DNA of 64,000 nt from NCBI GenBank assembly GCA_014706385.1, contig JACGZH010000005.1:1116001-1180000 (forward strand), given 5' to 3'. The position numbers and the translations under genes are program-made. This stretch comes from Phaffia rhodozyma (lineage: Eukaryota; Basidiomycota; Tremellomycetes; Cystofilobasidiales; Mrakiaceae). This document shows, piece by piece, positions 35,346 through 47,981 of this stretch. The first letter of the stretch is position 1. Each line of letters starts with the position of its first letter. Below the pieces are notes generated by a model. It was not told where the DNA came from. It saw only the letters and a list, made by a program, of their open reading frames with translations, and searched no databases.

Positions 35346-38300
35346 TTAAAGACCATACTCCCCCCGTCTTACTAGATCCACAACAGCACACATCCGAGCC
35401 ACCGCCAATAGATGAAGCGGCAAATGGTCCCCCAATGGAGGATTCCATTCTCCCCAGCGTTCTCGAGCAAGTACTGATAAAGAATGCATATTTTCCGCAA
35501 GGTCTCGTCGGAAATCCGACGTATGATCCAGGTGAGAGAAGGGAAGAGCTGAAGAAGAGGAGGATGCCAAGGTCAAGAGATGATGGAACGTCAAGTTTGA
35601 TATTGTATGAGACGATGATGAGGAAGACAGGGTATTGACGGAAGACAGGGAGGATACCCTGATGATTGAAAAATTTGAAAGAGGTAGAATTGATTCTTGA
35701 AAATCCGCAACGTCAAGTTTCGAAGAGGCAGTTGCCGATGTTGTGGTCGAAAAAGGAGTTGTGTTAGAGGAGAGGATGTTATCGGACGAAGAGAGTGTGT
35801 AGGGTATTCGATAAGATGGATATACGCCAAACGTCGTGTTAGACGTGTCGACGAAAGAGTCCGATCCATCAAATCGAGACAGAGAATGAGCCAGTGACTC
35901 CTCGAAAGAGGTGTGGTCGTTTGATGAGGAGATACTAGACAGGAATGGAGGAGAAGACGGATCTGCGCATGTGATGTAAACTCTGATCAAGCCTGCTAAC
36001 GAAGAAATTTGACCGGAGAGGTGCTGATCCCAGGCTACAAATATTGCGTAAAAGAAAAGAGAATGGAACAGAGTCAATCAAAATGTCGTGTCACGTTCAA
36101 ATTTAGCAGAATATACACTGACCGTTGATCTCTGATGGTTCCATCAGGCCTAGTTTGCTGATCACCATCCTCCACGCAACATCTGCTTGTTCACTGAATT
36201 TGATGAAGAAGCTCCAGAGCATGAGGATGGCCCAATCAAAACTGAAAGGTTCTCTGCCGAGCTTCCAAATTTTAAGTTCATGGGCTTGACCTCGCTCATC
36301 TACTGCACATGCTACGAGCCAATCCCGATTAGGCGAGAATCCGTAGGCAAGGTGTAAGAACATGTGCTTGTTCGAAACATTGAGTGAGGGTGAAGGCCAG
36401 GATAAGCTGAACTCTACGTTGGGAGGGCGTGGTTTAGAGATATAGAAAGCAGGAAATCGGAAACTTTTCGTGATATTCCTAACTTCAAAGAGCTGACGCG
36501 GCACAAGTCGGTCTACATTACGTTGAAGCCGATCATAAACAGATAGACAAACAGCAGATAATGACAGCTGATCTTGGGCTTGATTGGGTTCGTCCAACAC
36601 AAGTGAAGTTGGTATGACATGAGTGAGGAATCGATTGATGGACGATGGTGATTGTAAGGTCGAAAGAGCGATAGAAAGTTGTGAATGAACGTCTCGAAGA
36701 CTGAAAGACGTAGATGAGAGATGTCGAGGACTGATCAAGTAAAATATGACGTGTGGAATTGCATTCAATTCTGACATAATTGGGTCTAAAACGGTACAGT
36801 ATCAAAAATAGTAAGTTGTTGATATATGGACGCTTTGGAAAAGATTTTTAATAAAAGAGAGGGCAAAATAAGTAACAAACTTACAGATTGATTCTAAGAG
36901 ATGCGTATTATCGACGGCAACCAGACCGTGTTGAAATCCAGCAGCTGACCCTGCGCTATGCTTTCCTAGACCCATCGACTATTATATCCAATCAGACACA
37001 AAGGTATTCTCCCTCAGGATCCACAATATACCTCTGTCCACCAGAAAGATAGTTACACGTACCTCATAAATCGCCCCTACCTTGGCGAGCCAGGCGCTCA
37101 CTTTCGAGTTCATGCCTGGCCCTGTAGATTCATATATCGCAAAGGCAACAACATCCTTATGTCCCCCCGCGGGTGCTAAACCTAGCTTGGGCCAAAACCG
37201 AAGAGCCAGTGGGGACGTTTTAATTATATTGCCTTGACAGCCGATAGTAAACTTTGGAGATTGCAATGTTTCCAGAGAAGGAGGAGAAACAGCTGAGGGG
37301 GTAACTATAGAGAAAAGAAGTTGGGAAAGAGAGGATTAGCATGTTATGCACACAGAGTGGCGTCTTAACAAATGAGAAACAAGAGGATGACGTCAATATA
37401 CCATTCAACTCGGCCAGACTCTGAAGGGTGCAAAGAGCCTTGGATGACTTTGTACGCAAAACATTGAGAACAGAGGAGATAGGTTCTGCATCCCAAGAAA
37501 AGGCTACGTAAAAAGAAAAGAAAAAGAGTCAAAAAGTGAAACAAAGGATTGGCAGAGATGAATATGCATGTTATTGACATACTGCTGTGGGTCAAGGTAT
37601 TTGTCAAGCTTGTCAACTTAAGCTTCAGTTCTCCGAACAATAACGAATTCTCCACTGCCTCTCTAGCCAACCAGGCTCCAAGAATCTCGATATCTTCGTC
37701 CGTGGTTTCTTTGGCGACCGACCCAAATGGTGGACTAGTAGGAGTCGGTGCCCATGCCGGTGTCGTCGCTGCCGCTGCGATCACCACTGGCGGTGGCTGT
37801 TGAGGAATTGGTGTCTGAGCTGAAGAGCTGTCATTTAACGTATGAACTGGTAATTTTTCGCCACAAAGACTCGATTGGTTGTACGTGGAGAGAGAGAATG
37901 AGAAGCCGGCCGACGAAGAAGGACATATCCCGTTTGCCAGATAGGGCAGAAAGTCGATCGAGGCTTGCAATGCGTCAGTTTCATCTTCTATTGCATCCCG
38001 ATCATCCCTGAGAGACGGACTAGTGAAAGTCCAATTTTTGAACCCCATGAGATCTTCCATGTCCCATTCATCATCGGTTTCTGATTCATCTTCCACCGTC
38101 GGACGCTCAAACCGACGGTTAAGCGTGGAGAGTCTTAGTTGTTGTTGAAAATCGTTTGGAAGGTGAGTCTCAATTTCTTCTTGAAGAGGAGCTGTTGAGC
38201 GGTTTCGACGGGAGAAAGACTGTAATTGAAGTCGGCGGATGACGCCGACTCTCGGATCGGCAATCTGGTTGTAGTGAAGTCTTAGGTCTGCTAGCAGGGT

Positions 38301-41300
38301 AGGAGTGGGTAGTGAGGACGGGTTCCTTGGCTCCGTCGTTCTCCTAGGTCTCCGCGATGAATGTGTAGACAAATTGGATGGAGCCTTGTCGGGATGATCA
38401 AAAGTCAGATGTTCCTTCCAAGAACCGCTCTTCTTGGTTCTAGGGAAACACACCTCCGAAGATCTACGCTTCTTGGTATCCCTCCTCTCTGCAATCTCTT
38501 TGAAGACCGCCCCGGCTGAACCTTCGCCCTCAGAAGAAACGAGCGAAACAGGACTGGGAAATGCAAACTTGCCGAGTTCATACTTTCCGTCTGCCAAGGT
38601 ATGACCTTTGCCGAACGGCACTGGTTCGAATCCAGTCGGAATAAGACCTAGATTTCTGATTTTTGGCGCGGCTCCGCAAACATGCTCGATGAGCCCGAGC
38701 GGATGTTCCATCTCTTCTTGCTTAACTGGCCCTGCCTCAGTCACTCTGTCCGCTTTTTTTTGGACGTCATTGTCCTCGTTTTCGTCCTCCTCGATCTCCA
38801 CAAAAGGTGAAAAGGGCGTTTTTGGAGTTTTGGCCTGTTGATAGAGCCCATGGGTCCAAGCTGACGATCCGGGAGAAGGCACAGCGTAGAGACTGGATCC
38901 AGAAGGCGAAGCCTGATTGAGTGATCCTTGGATGAGATGATGGTTGTTCGGGGACCCATTAGCCATCAAGTCGACGTCCATCAACACTGGCGAGAAAGGA
39001 CCATTCGCTACTGTTCCGGCATTTCCTGCTCCTCCAGAGCCGGACCCACTTAGACCGATCATATGTGACGGTAGAGGAGAGAGCCCGAAAGATGTTTCGG
39101 CCAAACCGCCAGCCGGACTGAGTCCCAAACTCTGCTGCCTATCCAAACCCCCTATCAGGGGCAGCTCTGCCGGTGTCTCGTTTGAGAGGAACGATGCGCC
39201 AGGTGTGGCACCCGTACCTGGGGCATCAAAGAAGTCAAAGTCATCCTCGGTGACGGCATCAACCGGAGCCCAACTTGGCTCCTCGGTCTGTCTTCGATGA
39301 CTAGAGAGTCTCAGGTTGAATGCGCTGGAAGACTGAGGAGTTAATCCTATGGTGGGAGTATTCGCGGAGCCTAAAGTATCAGATGGGACAACTCCGACTG
39401 CAGCGTTGGCATTGGTAGAAGTGGACGTAGTGGCTGTTGGATCTTCCCATGACCAGTCCATCAGATGTCCAAGGTCAGCGGCGGCTATTTGCTGTTCTTG
39501 AACAGAAAGAGGGGTGAACCCGGTGGACTGGCCGGAAGATCCTACTTGTTCGGCTGACTTTCTAGAGGAGAGTGGGGGAAGCACTGTGGACGTCACGACG
39601 TTCCGCTGAATGGCTTGATGGAGCGCAGCTGAAGAGGATGAGGCCATGGTGGGCAAATGCAATGAAGGAGTCGACACAGTCTTACCCACGATGTCGACAG
39701 CTTGGCCGACGTCACCTCCGGAATCTGAGCCCCAAAGGTCATCCGAACCAGGATCGTCTCCTTCTGGTTCCAGTCCAAAGTACTCGATACCTGCTGTAAC
39801 CGATCCGGGATGAGTTGCATCCTTCCTTCTCTTCTCATTTTCTTTTTCCTCGTCTTGTCTCTCCCGTTCTCTCTCCCTTTCCCGAACGAGTGAATCGAGA
39901 TAACGGACACCTGATGAAGCAATCTCAAAATATACATCCTGTGGATCGACAACTCTAGACTGATCGTCCAATCCTTCAGCCGCTACAACGGAGCCTGTCG
40001 GGTTCGCGCCTGAAGGAGCAGGCGACGAAGGGGGTGAAGCCGGGAATAAAGATGCGTGATGTCGGGAGGACGCCGAGGTTAGGGTCTTCCATATCGAAGC
40101 CAGATTTGATGTGGGGAGTGCCGTTGCTGAGGAGGAGCCGAAAGATGGTGAGGAATGTGCTATCAGATCTTGTCTAGAAGAGATCGATCTCGAACCTGGG
40201 CCTGATCCAATCGAATGGTCTGTAAAAGAGGAGACCTTTCTCGCAGACAAGGGATTCATAGATTTAGACGTGGGAAGCACATTGGACGACGCGGAAGAGA
40301 GTATCAGCTCGACAGGCCAACAGCAGACCACGCCATCTCCGGTGTTGTCCTCGGCTGATTTCCCGATGGGAACCCAGCAAACAGCCCAACCAGTCTCGGT
40401 TGTTCTGGGTGTGGACTCGACGGACGGGCTATGGAGTGTTTCCCAGAAGGCGCGTTCCGCTTGCTTGCTACGGTCAGTGTCCATCTGATTGGACGGTCGG
40501 AGAAAATAGGCGAGCGTTCCTGTCGGAAGTAGTCTAACCGGCACGGGAGATGCGGCTGGCGTTGGGTCAACAAGAGGAGGGTTGAAAGGAACGAAAGGTA
40601 TTCGAGTTGGATGGGGAACAAAGAGTACAAGATTCTGTGGAGCGGGCAGAAGATGTAGAGAAAATGTGATGTATATGGTTGAGCTGGGAGAAAGAGACGC
40701 GAAGTTATGTTGAAAACGGGCAATTTAAACCAAATTCGCTAATCCTGTCAACATTGTTTCACTCAGGTGTTGTGAAGAGATGTACGAAAGAAAGACTTAC
40801 CCTACGTTCCAAGGTCTTCGTTCGCCTGGACGGACGCCCCAACCACTTCCCCAGTCGTTTCCGCGTTTCCAGCCGTGTCGGATGTGTTCTTGACGGTCCC
40901 AAGGAAGAAGAACGACGCCTCGTGCGCATCTAACTACCCTGACGCCTTGAGATTTGATTAACTCGGAGGAGGGAGATATCAGCTCCTCAACAATCCGCTC
41001 GCGAGCGGCTAGGAGAAAGACAGAGTACGCGCGTTGAAACTCTGAGTTCGGCATCAGACAATCCAGTGCACCAGTAGTGGAGGGTACGTCAGAGGACGTA
41101 GGAGCAGAGGTGCCTGAGGGATAGAGTTTTGAGGGACGAAACGATCCGAAAGCGTGCTCTGTCGGAAAAGATAGACACGTGGGCATACCAGCATTCACAT
41201 GGTCAGCACAAGTATATATCACTCTGAAGGAGTTGCGTGAACAAAAGTATTTACCTTCAAGGCCTTCAAATGTGATTTCTTTCAGGAGTGCCGCCAGTCC

Positions 41301-42044
41301 GGATGATTCCATATTAATATCTTTCTCCGCATCAATCGCGAATAACCAGAACTCAGCATCGACGTTTGATTCATGGTGCTGTCCGGTGCGGCCGCCCTCA
41401 GATGACTGGGGGCTATCCTCCTGAACATGCATGGTTTGGTTAGAGGTGGATGAGGTTCCGTGAGGAGTTGGCTTTCTTGAAACAGGCAAGGAGGATAGTA
41501 GATGGCCTAACAATGAGTTGGTTAGAACATTCAGACCACCCGTGGGGGTATCTGAGTTTGTGGGCGTAGGCATTGGAGTAGCGTATCGGGCTGTGGTCCA
41601 CTTGCGCGCCGCTTCCAACGCTGCTAAAGAAGATGACTCCGAGAAGGAAGCTGTCTGGGAGGTGATAGCTGGAAGAGTAGTGGACGAAGAGGACCCGATC
41701 GGACGGAAGACCCTCCAGAAGATTTCTGCATGAGGCGGTAGAGCGAAAGTGTTGAACTCGATGGAGGTATCAGGTGTAAGGACGAACGGTCTGCGTTTCG
41801 TCGGACCGGCGGGACCTTTACTGGAAGAGGTACCGGTGATGTTATTAGTAGTGGGAATCGTTTGAGATGAAGGCCCAGCTGGAAGAGAAGCTGGCAGCAG
41901 AGGAGCTGGTAAGGGAGATAGTCCAGATGGAGGAGGAGGTGGAGGTGGAGGTGAGTTCTTGTAAGAAGCTTGGTGATAGAGCTGCGAAGGCTTGTTGGGA
42001 AGGTTACCCGGTGGTTGATGGGCAGGGCGGCCGAAAGGATACAT
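35346..42044 (-). CDS. MED13: Mediator complex subunit 13 (MED13/SSN2)
   Basis: One long minus-strand gene, from ATG 42044 (MYPFGRPAH) to TAA 35346. Mediator 13 is the large subunit that holds the Cdk8 kinase module on core Mediator. The first exon (42044-40801) has a poly-Pro run and the N-terminal domain (SIEFNTFALPPHAEIFWRVF, ITFEGLEGKYF). A very large exon (about 40.5-37.6 kb) is Ser/Pro-rich and disordered, with an alternating Arg-Glu string near 39860. The C-terminal domain matches MED13_C in order: HKDVVAFAIYES, WLAKVGAIYE, KHSAGSAAGFQHGLVAVD, then FLHLAYGFSPNRDWLVACAVDERGQ, KIWKLGRE, WRMVISKLGLMEPSEI, and LPLHLLAVARMCAVVDLV. Exon edges in the C-terminal third are approximate. It diverges from RPO41. 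Confidence 0.9.
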
Positions 42045-42801
42045 AATTGAACGGATATAGACGATGATCAAGGAATAGAGATAGAAAAGGGGAGAGATCA
42101 AGCTAGATTAACCTGTCATTCTGTTTCAGACAGGTAGTTTTCAACGAAGGAGGATTCGATAGGACTGAGGAGGAAAGCAAAGAGACTTTCGAATGTCTGG
42201 TGTTGGAAGGAGGGAGAAAAAGTCCTTAGGAAAGAACCAAGAACACAGACGATGGAGACGAGCGGCGACCATCATGGGGGTGAGAGAAGCGGATCGCCTG
42301 GTGGTTACACGCAGTGGTTACGACATGTTATCTCGCAGCCAAACATTGACACGTGTTTCATGTTACTGTGTTACGTCAGCAGCTCGTCCTATTAGGGTTA
42401 TTTCACCGTCAGACGACCGCATGAACGGACTGTAAGAAAATCTTTTCTAAGGCGAAGGAAACCAAGCCGGGCGGAAAAAGTAGGCGAGATTTTCTTGTGC
42501 CTTCTTTTCCTCTTTCTCTTCTCTGTCCTCCCTCTCGTCGTCTTACATCTCTCTGTGTTCCCTTGGCTTCTTCCTTCTGTGCGTGTTTTTTCTTGCAGTC
42601 TGTTCGTGGTCTCTGTCTGCTTGGCTTATGTTTTTTTTTCCTCGTTCGTCTTGTCTTCTTTACTCACCTTGTTCTCCTCACCTCTCAGGTGATTCCTGCA
42701 GTCGAAAGTAAAACATAGAGAAAGGAATAAAACAGGCTTCTCGCCTCTCTGTTTCCTAGTGTTTCTAATTTCCGTTTTCCTCTTATTCTCTTGTCACGAG
42801 T
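42045..42801. promoter_or_regulatory. divergent promoter region of MED13 and RPO41 with long CT tract
   Basis: 757 bp. The stretch 42490-42700 is strongly pyrimidine-rich on the plus strand, typical of a fungal promoter or 5' leader for the downstream RPO41. Open frames there are low-complexity Phe/Leu/Ser strings and not genes. Confidence 0.5.
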
Positions 42802-45800
42802 ATGCTGAACTCAGTTAGAATCTCGAGGGGTAAGTCGTCGTTCTTTTCTCATCAAGACTTTCTAATCACTCTTACCAATCTGGTGCTGATGTCTCTGTGG
42901 TTCTTTCACCTCCTCACCTGTAGCTGGTTTGGGCCGGATGCTCAAGACCCTCAGTCTGGCTGCAAATAAAGACATACCTACCAAAGCTGTCTTCGTGAGC
43001 TAAAACTCTTCTTGAACTCTGCTTTTGAATACATCACTTGCCATTCTTCTTTTTGCTTGCCAACTAATGATTTTCTCTGGTTGTCCCTTCGCCACTCTTT
43101 ATCTCCTAGTACTCCTCCATTCCTGATGTTCATGTTCCTTCGACCAGCCAGGTGGCAAACGACCTGGATCCTACTCTGGCTGAATCCGCTACAGTACCTG
43201 GTTTCCCTGGCGTCACCGTTGGTATGATTGAAAAGATTCAGGCAGATATGTCGAAGCCGACAAAACCTCTGCAGCCAGTCGACACGTCAACCACCGTGCC
43301 CGTTAAACCGGACTCGCCTGCAAAGTCGCTTTCCAACTTTAGGGCAGACATCGACCGAATCAAAAAGATATACGAAAGTCCCAACGGCGATGTTGATTTT
43401 CTTCAGGTCCAGCTTATGCTTGAATCCCTTGCGATCGATCTCTTCCAGCATAGTCGTCAAGACGCGATCGATTCGAGATCAACTTCGGCGAAGATTCAGG
43501 AGCTGGGTCGTCTAGCCAACACGAATGACTTTCAGGACTTGATGAACGACTGGTCTAGGAAATTCAAAAGTCTCTTGGAACAGGCCCTCGAGCGAGAGGC
43601 GAAGGAGGCGACTTTTGGTCATCTCGATCATTCTGGTATGTCCACAGAAGCAAGTTTTTTGTTCCAGTTTTTCAGTCGACTGATTGAAATATTCTCCTTC
43701 CTGTTCTATCAATCCCGTCTTCTCAGTCAAGGCGCACTTACTTATCCAAGACCAACTTACTCAGCGACCTATCCTAGCTACCAGCCATATTGCCGATGCC
43801 GTCGCCATGACCGTTTTCCAGGTCATCTCTGCCGCGTCCTCGCCATACACCAAGCGAGGCCGGGCAGGTTCCCGAGTCAAACAGATTGAGTCCATGCTTG
43901 ATAATCCAAGCGTCTTTATTCATGAAAACTCCGAGGCAGCTCTGGCTATAGCCCAAACATCGGACGGGCCGGTCGCCGCTCATTTGGAGGAAGAGCATCC
44001 TGTCGGAAGTCGTGAGGAGGACGAAGATTTTGAGGAAGACGACAATATGACTGATGCAGAGCGTGCCTTCCATAAGTCTGAGAGGGGCCCACCGAGAGGT
44101 ATGACCGAGTCCGAAGATTTGGAAGGCGGGGGAGATTTAAACAAGCTTCGTCACTTTAAGCTCACTCCGGTCGAACAGGCCACTGTCGACATTGAAGCTG
44201 CGAACCGGTTGAGCCTACCAGAATCAGAAAGGTCGCCTTACGCACCCAGATTTCCTGCCCAGATGGCCGAAGATATTCTCATGGCAGACATGTGTTCCAA
44301 CATCGGTGATGCTCTTGCCACCGAGTTCAGAGCCCAGCATGTTCCAATCATTCCCCCTGAGGAGAAGAAGGGAGACTCCCTTGGGAAACGATCAAAGTTT
44401 GCAGACTCAAACATTCTCGATCAGATTCCTAAGAAGATGTTTTTCCGAGGGCACGCTGTCACATCTGGCGAGCTCAGTGTCAAGCCCGTATATGAGTACG
44501 AAGGCCGACCATTCACTCCTCAATGGGACGTGATGGAGATGCAAGTCAAGATTGGTGCTAGCATGCTTTCTCTCGCCAAGGATGCCTTCAACTTGTCAAA
44601 GTAGGTCTCTTTCTCATCTGTCTCTCTTCTGCATCTTATTGCTTGTCCATCATGCAAGCCCCCAAGCATGACGAATATGATCGCAAACAATGACTTATGG
44701 GCTTATCTTTCAACCAGACTTGGAGTGGAAGAACCAGCTTTCCAACTTCTCAGAGTTCAGGAAGAGAAATCCACAAGACGCCCTCGTGTGATTCGTATCA
44801 ACCCGACCATCTTGAGGCTCGCCAGCAAGGGACCCAACTTGCAGAGCTCCGCTCGAAAACTCCCTATGCTCTTTCCTCCATACCCTTGGACGCACGATGT
44901 CTCCAGAGGAGGATATTGGCATCAACAAGGTAAGACGTTCATTCACCATAGTCGATTTCGCCGATCGCTCTTGCTAAGATTTAGGAACTCAACAAACTGT
45001 CGACTTTGATCATCGGGCTTTCTATAGCTTCGTTGGTGACCGGAAAAACGTCCTCCGTCCGACGACTTATCATCAACGATGCTTTAGCTAAGAGACAGGT
45101 CCCTGTCGTTTCTGAAGGAATCAATTACCTGCAGTCGACTGGGTGGAGGATCAATGAGACCATGTTGGATTTTATGAAGACGTTACCTCCCATGATCTCC
45201 AAGTCGATGATTGACAGCCACCACGCTTTGCCTTTCAACATTGCGGAAGCTGTAAGTTTGATTGATATTTTCCTTGTTTTTTCACCGAGCTGAAATGCTG
45301 TCCTTTTCGTCCATTCAATTGTTGTTCTATGTGCTCCGCAGCTTAAGGGACACACCTTCTATCTTCCCCACTTTTTGGACTATCGAGGCCGGGTATATGC
45401 TATCTCGTCTTATATCCACCCTGCCGGAGACGATGCCATTCGATCAATCATGTCGTTTGCTGAGCCCAAGCCGCTTGGGAAGACCGGTCTACGGTGGATC
45501 AAGATTCAGGTGACCAATATGTACGGCTCCGAAAAAGGAACGTTTGATGAGAGAGTTTCTTGGGCAGAAGACAACTTGGACAACATCTTGGCTTCGCTTA
45601 GAAACCCTTTCGATGTACGTTATCTTACGCCTGCAATATAGACATTCAATTCATCATTGGCTGACAACATGTTTCCTGAACTCTCTTTACTTTACCGATC
45701 CAGCCCTTGGAGAATGAGAATGTGGATGATCTGTGGTGGAGAAAGGCCGACAAACCTCTCCAGTTCATGGCGGCCTGTCATGAGTACGTCAATGCCCTTA

Positions 45801-47414
45801 GATATCCTAACCCAGAGGAGTTCCCTTCAGTACTTCCTATATACCAGGACGGGACTTGCAACGGACTCCAGTACTATGCTGCTTTAGGCCGAGACGCGGA
45901 AGGAGCCAAGGCAGTCAACATCGTTCCTAACGCTAGGCCTCAAGACGTGTACACGGAGGTGCTCACACAAGTTGTTGAGCGGGTTAGGTTGGACGCTAGC
46001 GGAAACGGAGGTGTCACCGCCGCCGAAGTTGGTTATGCCAAACAGTTGGCTGCACACCCAGAGTTGCTCTCGAGAAAGGTGGTAAAGACACCCGTGAGTC
46101 TCGGTTGTTTCTTAAGTCTAGTCGCACTAGGAAGCTGGAATGTACACTGACCGCTAATGGGTGCTTATCTTTGAGTAGGTCATGACTTCTGTCTATGGAG
46201 TGACCCTCACTGGAGCGGCCAACCAGGTTTATAACGCTATTGAGGGTATTAACGACCAGGCAAATCTGATTGACAAGACTAAATTTAAGAGTCACGGTTA
46301 TCCGCTCAGTGTGTACCTCGCCCAGACCATCCAAAAGTCCATTACCGGTCTTTTCCCTGTGGCGACGGCTATTCAGGACTGGCTCGGTGTGTGTGTTAGT
46401 TTGGTAACCAAATCTGTAGCTGATGTGATGGACGAGACGGGAACAACCATGACTTGGACCACTCCATTGGATTTACCCATCGTTCAGGATTATCGGGTCA
46501 AGCCGAATAAGCGTGTACGTTTATCTATCAGTCCGTTCTTTCTTTAAGCTTCCATTGTCATCTCATAACCTTCATGGGATATCCTTTCCCACTCTCGGCT
46601 ATATAGGTCAGCTCAGCATTCGGTCATATTCAGATCAAGGATGACTCCAAGGTGACCAAGGTCGTCGGTAAGAAGGAAAAGAACGCGTTTGCTCCCAACT
46701 TCATTCATAGTTTGGATGCTACACACTTGTTCTTGACGGCGATGAACTGCAAGGTTTGTTTGTTTCTTGGTAGCCATTTTGATAGGTGCGAGTAGCAAGC
46801 TTATTTCTGATGCCAATTTCGTTTCCAAACCTTCACGTACTTGACGCTGCTATTCAGACAACCGATGTCACCCTGGCTTCTGTTCACGACTCTTTCTGGA
46901 CGCATGCCGCAACTGTGGACGAGATGAATTATTACCTTCGACATTGCTTCATCAACCTGACTTCGCAGGCTTTACTCGAACAGTTGCACGAACAAGTATG
47001 TTCTTCATGTTATCTCTCATTCAACGTGTTCTTACTCAATGTGCCTTTCTTTAATGTCAGATGGTCTTCCGATATGGAGACTACTGGGTTCCCTTCTCAG
47101 CGGCTGACAAGCTCAGAATTGCGCTCGCAAAGAAGATGTCAAAGACTGCACCCTTGACGCCACCTGATCAGCCAACGGACGCATTCACTCTTTGGGCCCA
47201 AACACCAATGACAGCTCCTCAAATGACGACCGAAGAACTGATAGCACAATCAACAAAAGAGCCATCGAGCGATGAGTCATTAAAGTCTGACAAGAAGAGC
47301 TCGACCCTCCCTTCTGGACCTTTTGTCCAGTTCAAGGACGTCATCCCGCCTATCCCGCCGTTGGGTTCGCTCGACATACAGTGTGTGCTCAAGTCTGAAT
47401 ACTTCTTCAATTGA
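42802..47414 (+). CDS. RPO41: mitochondrial DNA-directed RNA polymerase (T7-like single subunit)
   Basis: Starts MLNSVRISRG at 42802 and ends at TGA 47414, with about a dozen exons. This single-subunit polymerase transcribes mitochondrial DNA. The first residues are basic and Ser-rich, fitting a matrix targeting peptide. The N-terminal domain holds MEMQVKIGASMLSLAKDAF and LPMLFPPYPWTHDVSRGGYW. Polymerase motifs are intact: LPHFLDYRGRVYAISSY; motif A DGTCNGLQYYAALGRD with the catalytic Asp at 45848; motif B RKVVKTPVMTSVYGVT (finger helix); NAFAPNFIHSLDATH; and motif C HDSFW with the second catalytic Asp at 46888. A C-terminal part beyond the usual fold (about 47140-47414) is Ser/Pro-rich and ends in a degenerate tail. 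Confidence 0.95.
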
Positions 47415-47981
47415 GGGGTTTCTGGTTGCTGTATATGCCAAGCCGATAGGGCAACACCTTGTTTGCCGAATGTCTGATAGGCACTTGAGGCAAATTTTCT
47501 ATTCTTCTGCATCTGCTCTCTGTCAGATTATTCGCTCTTGACACATGCTCTCGTCTTCTTCATTTGACATCGGTTTCTTGAAGTTTCTTGCTTGACACTT
47601 CATCCTTTGGCTTTCTCGGGTTTTAATGTAATACTTCACAAAGTTCTCTAGATTTTCATCATCCTGTTTCGATGTTAGTCGTTCGATCATCTCTGAAAAG
47701 AAGTTCTGTCTTCGATACCATCACGTCCCTTCTCTTTAATTCCCCTTTACTCTTGTTCATCCTGAAATTGACAAGACTCAAAAAATATATAGATTTCCTT
47801 AATCTACAAGCCCGTCCCCAAGCCACAATTTATATTAAACAACCGTTCATCAACTATCTTCTATCGCTTTCTTGCTTGAGATTCCGATCGATTTTCTTCA
47901 AATAGTTTCTGTGTACATCGCAAAGTACTATCTGAGTTTTCATGATCATCTAGCCATTTGTTCGACGGAGGATAAGAAATT
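47415..47981. other. intergenic, convergent 3' ends of RPO41 and RPC25
   Basis: 567 bp, T-rich, with no gene recognised. Both flanking genes end here tail-to-tail. Confidence 0.5.

Noticed and set aside
38622..38645. tRNA-like T-arm (ACTGG, TTCGAAT loop, CCAGT) including a B-box match
   Set aside because: It lies in MED13 coding sequence (minus strand), and no acceptor stem, anticodon arm or A-box with correct spacing can be formed upstream.
42490..42720. open frames in the CT-rich tract upstream of RPO41
   Set aside because: Low-complexity leader or promoter sequence; the true RPO41 start is at 42802.
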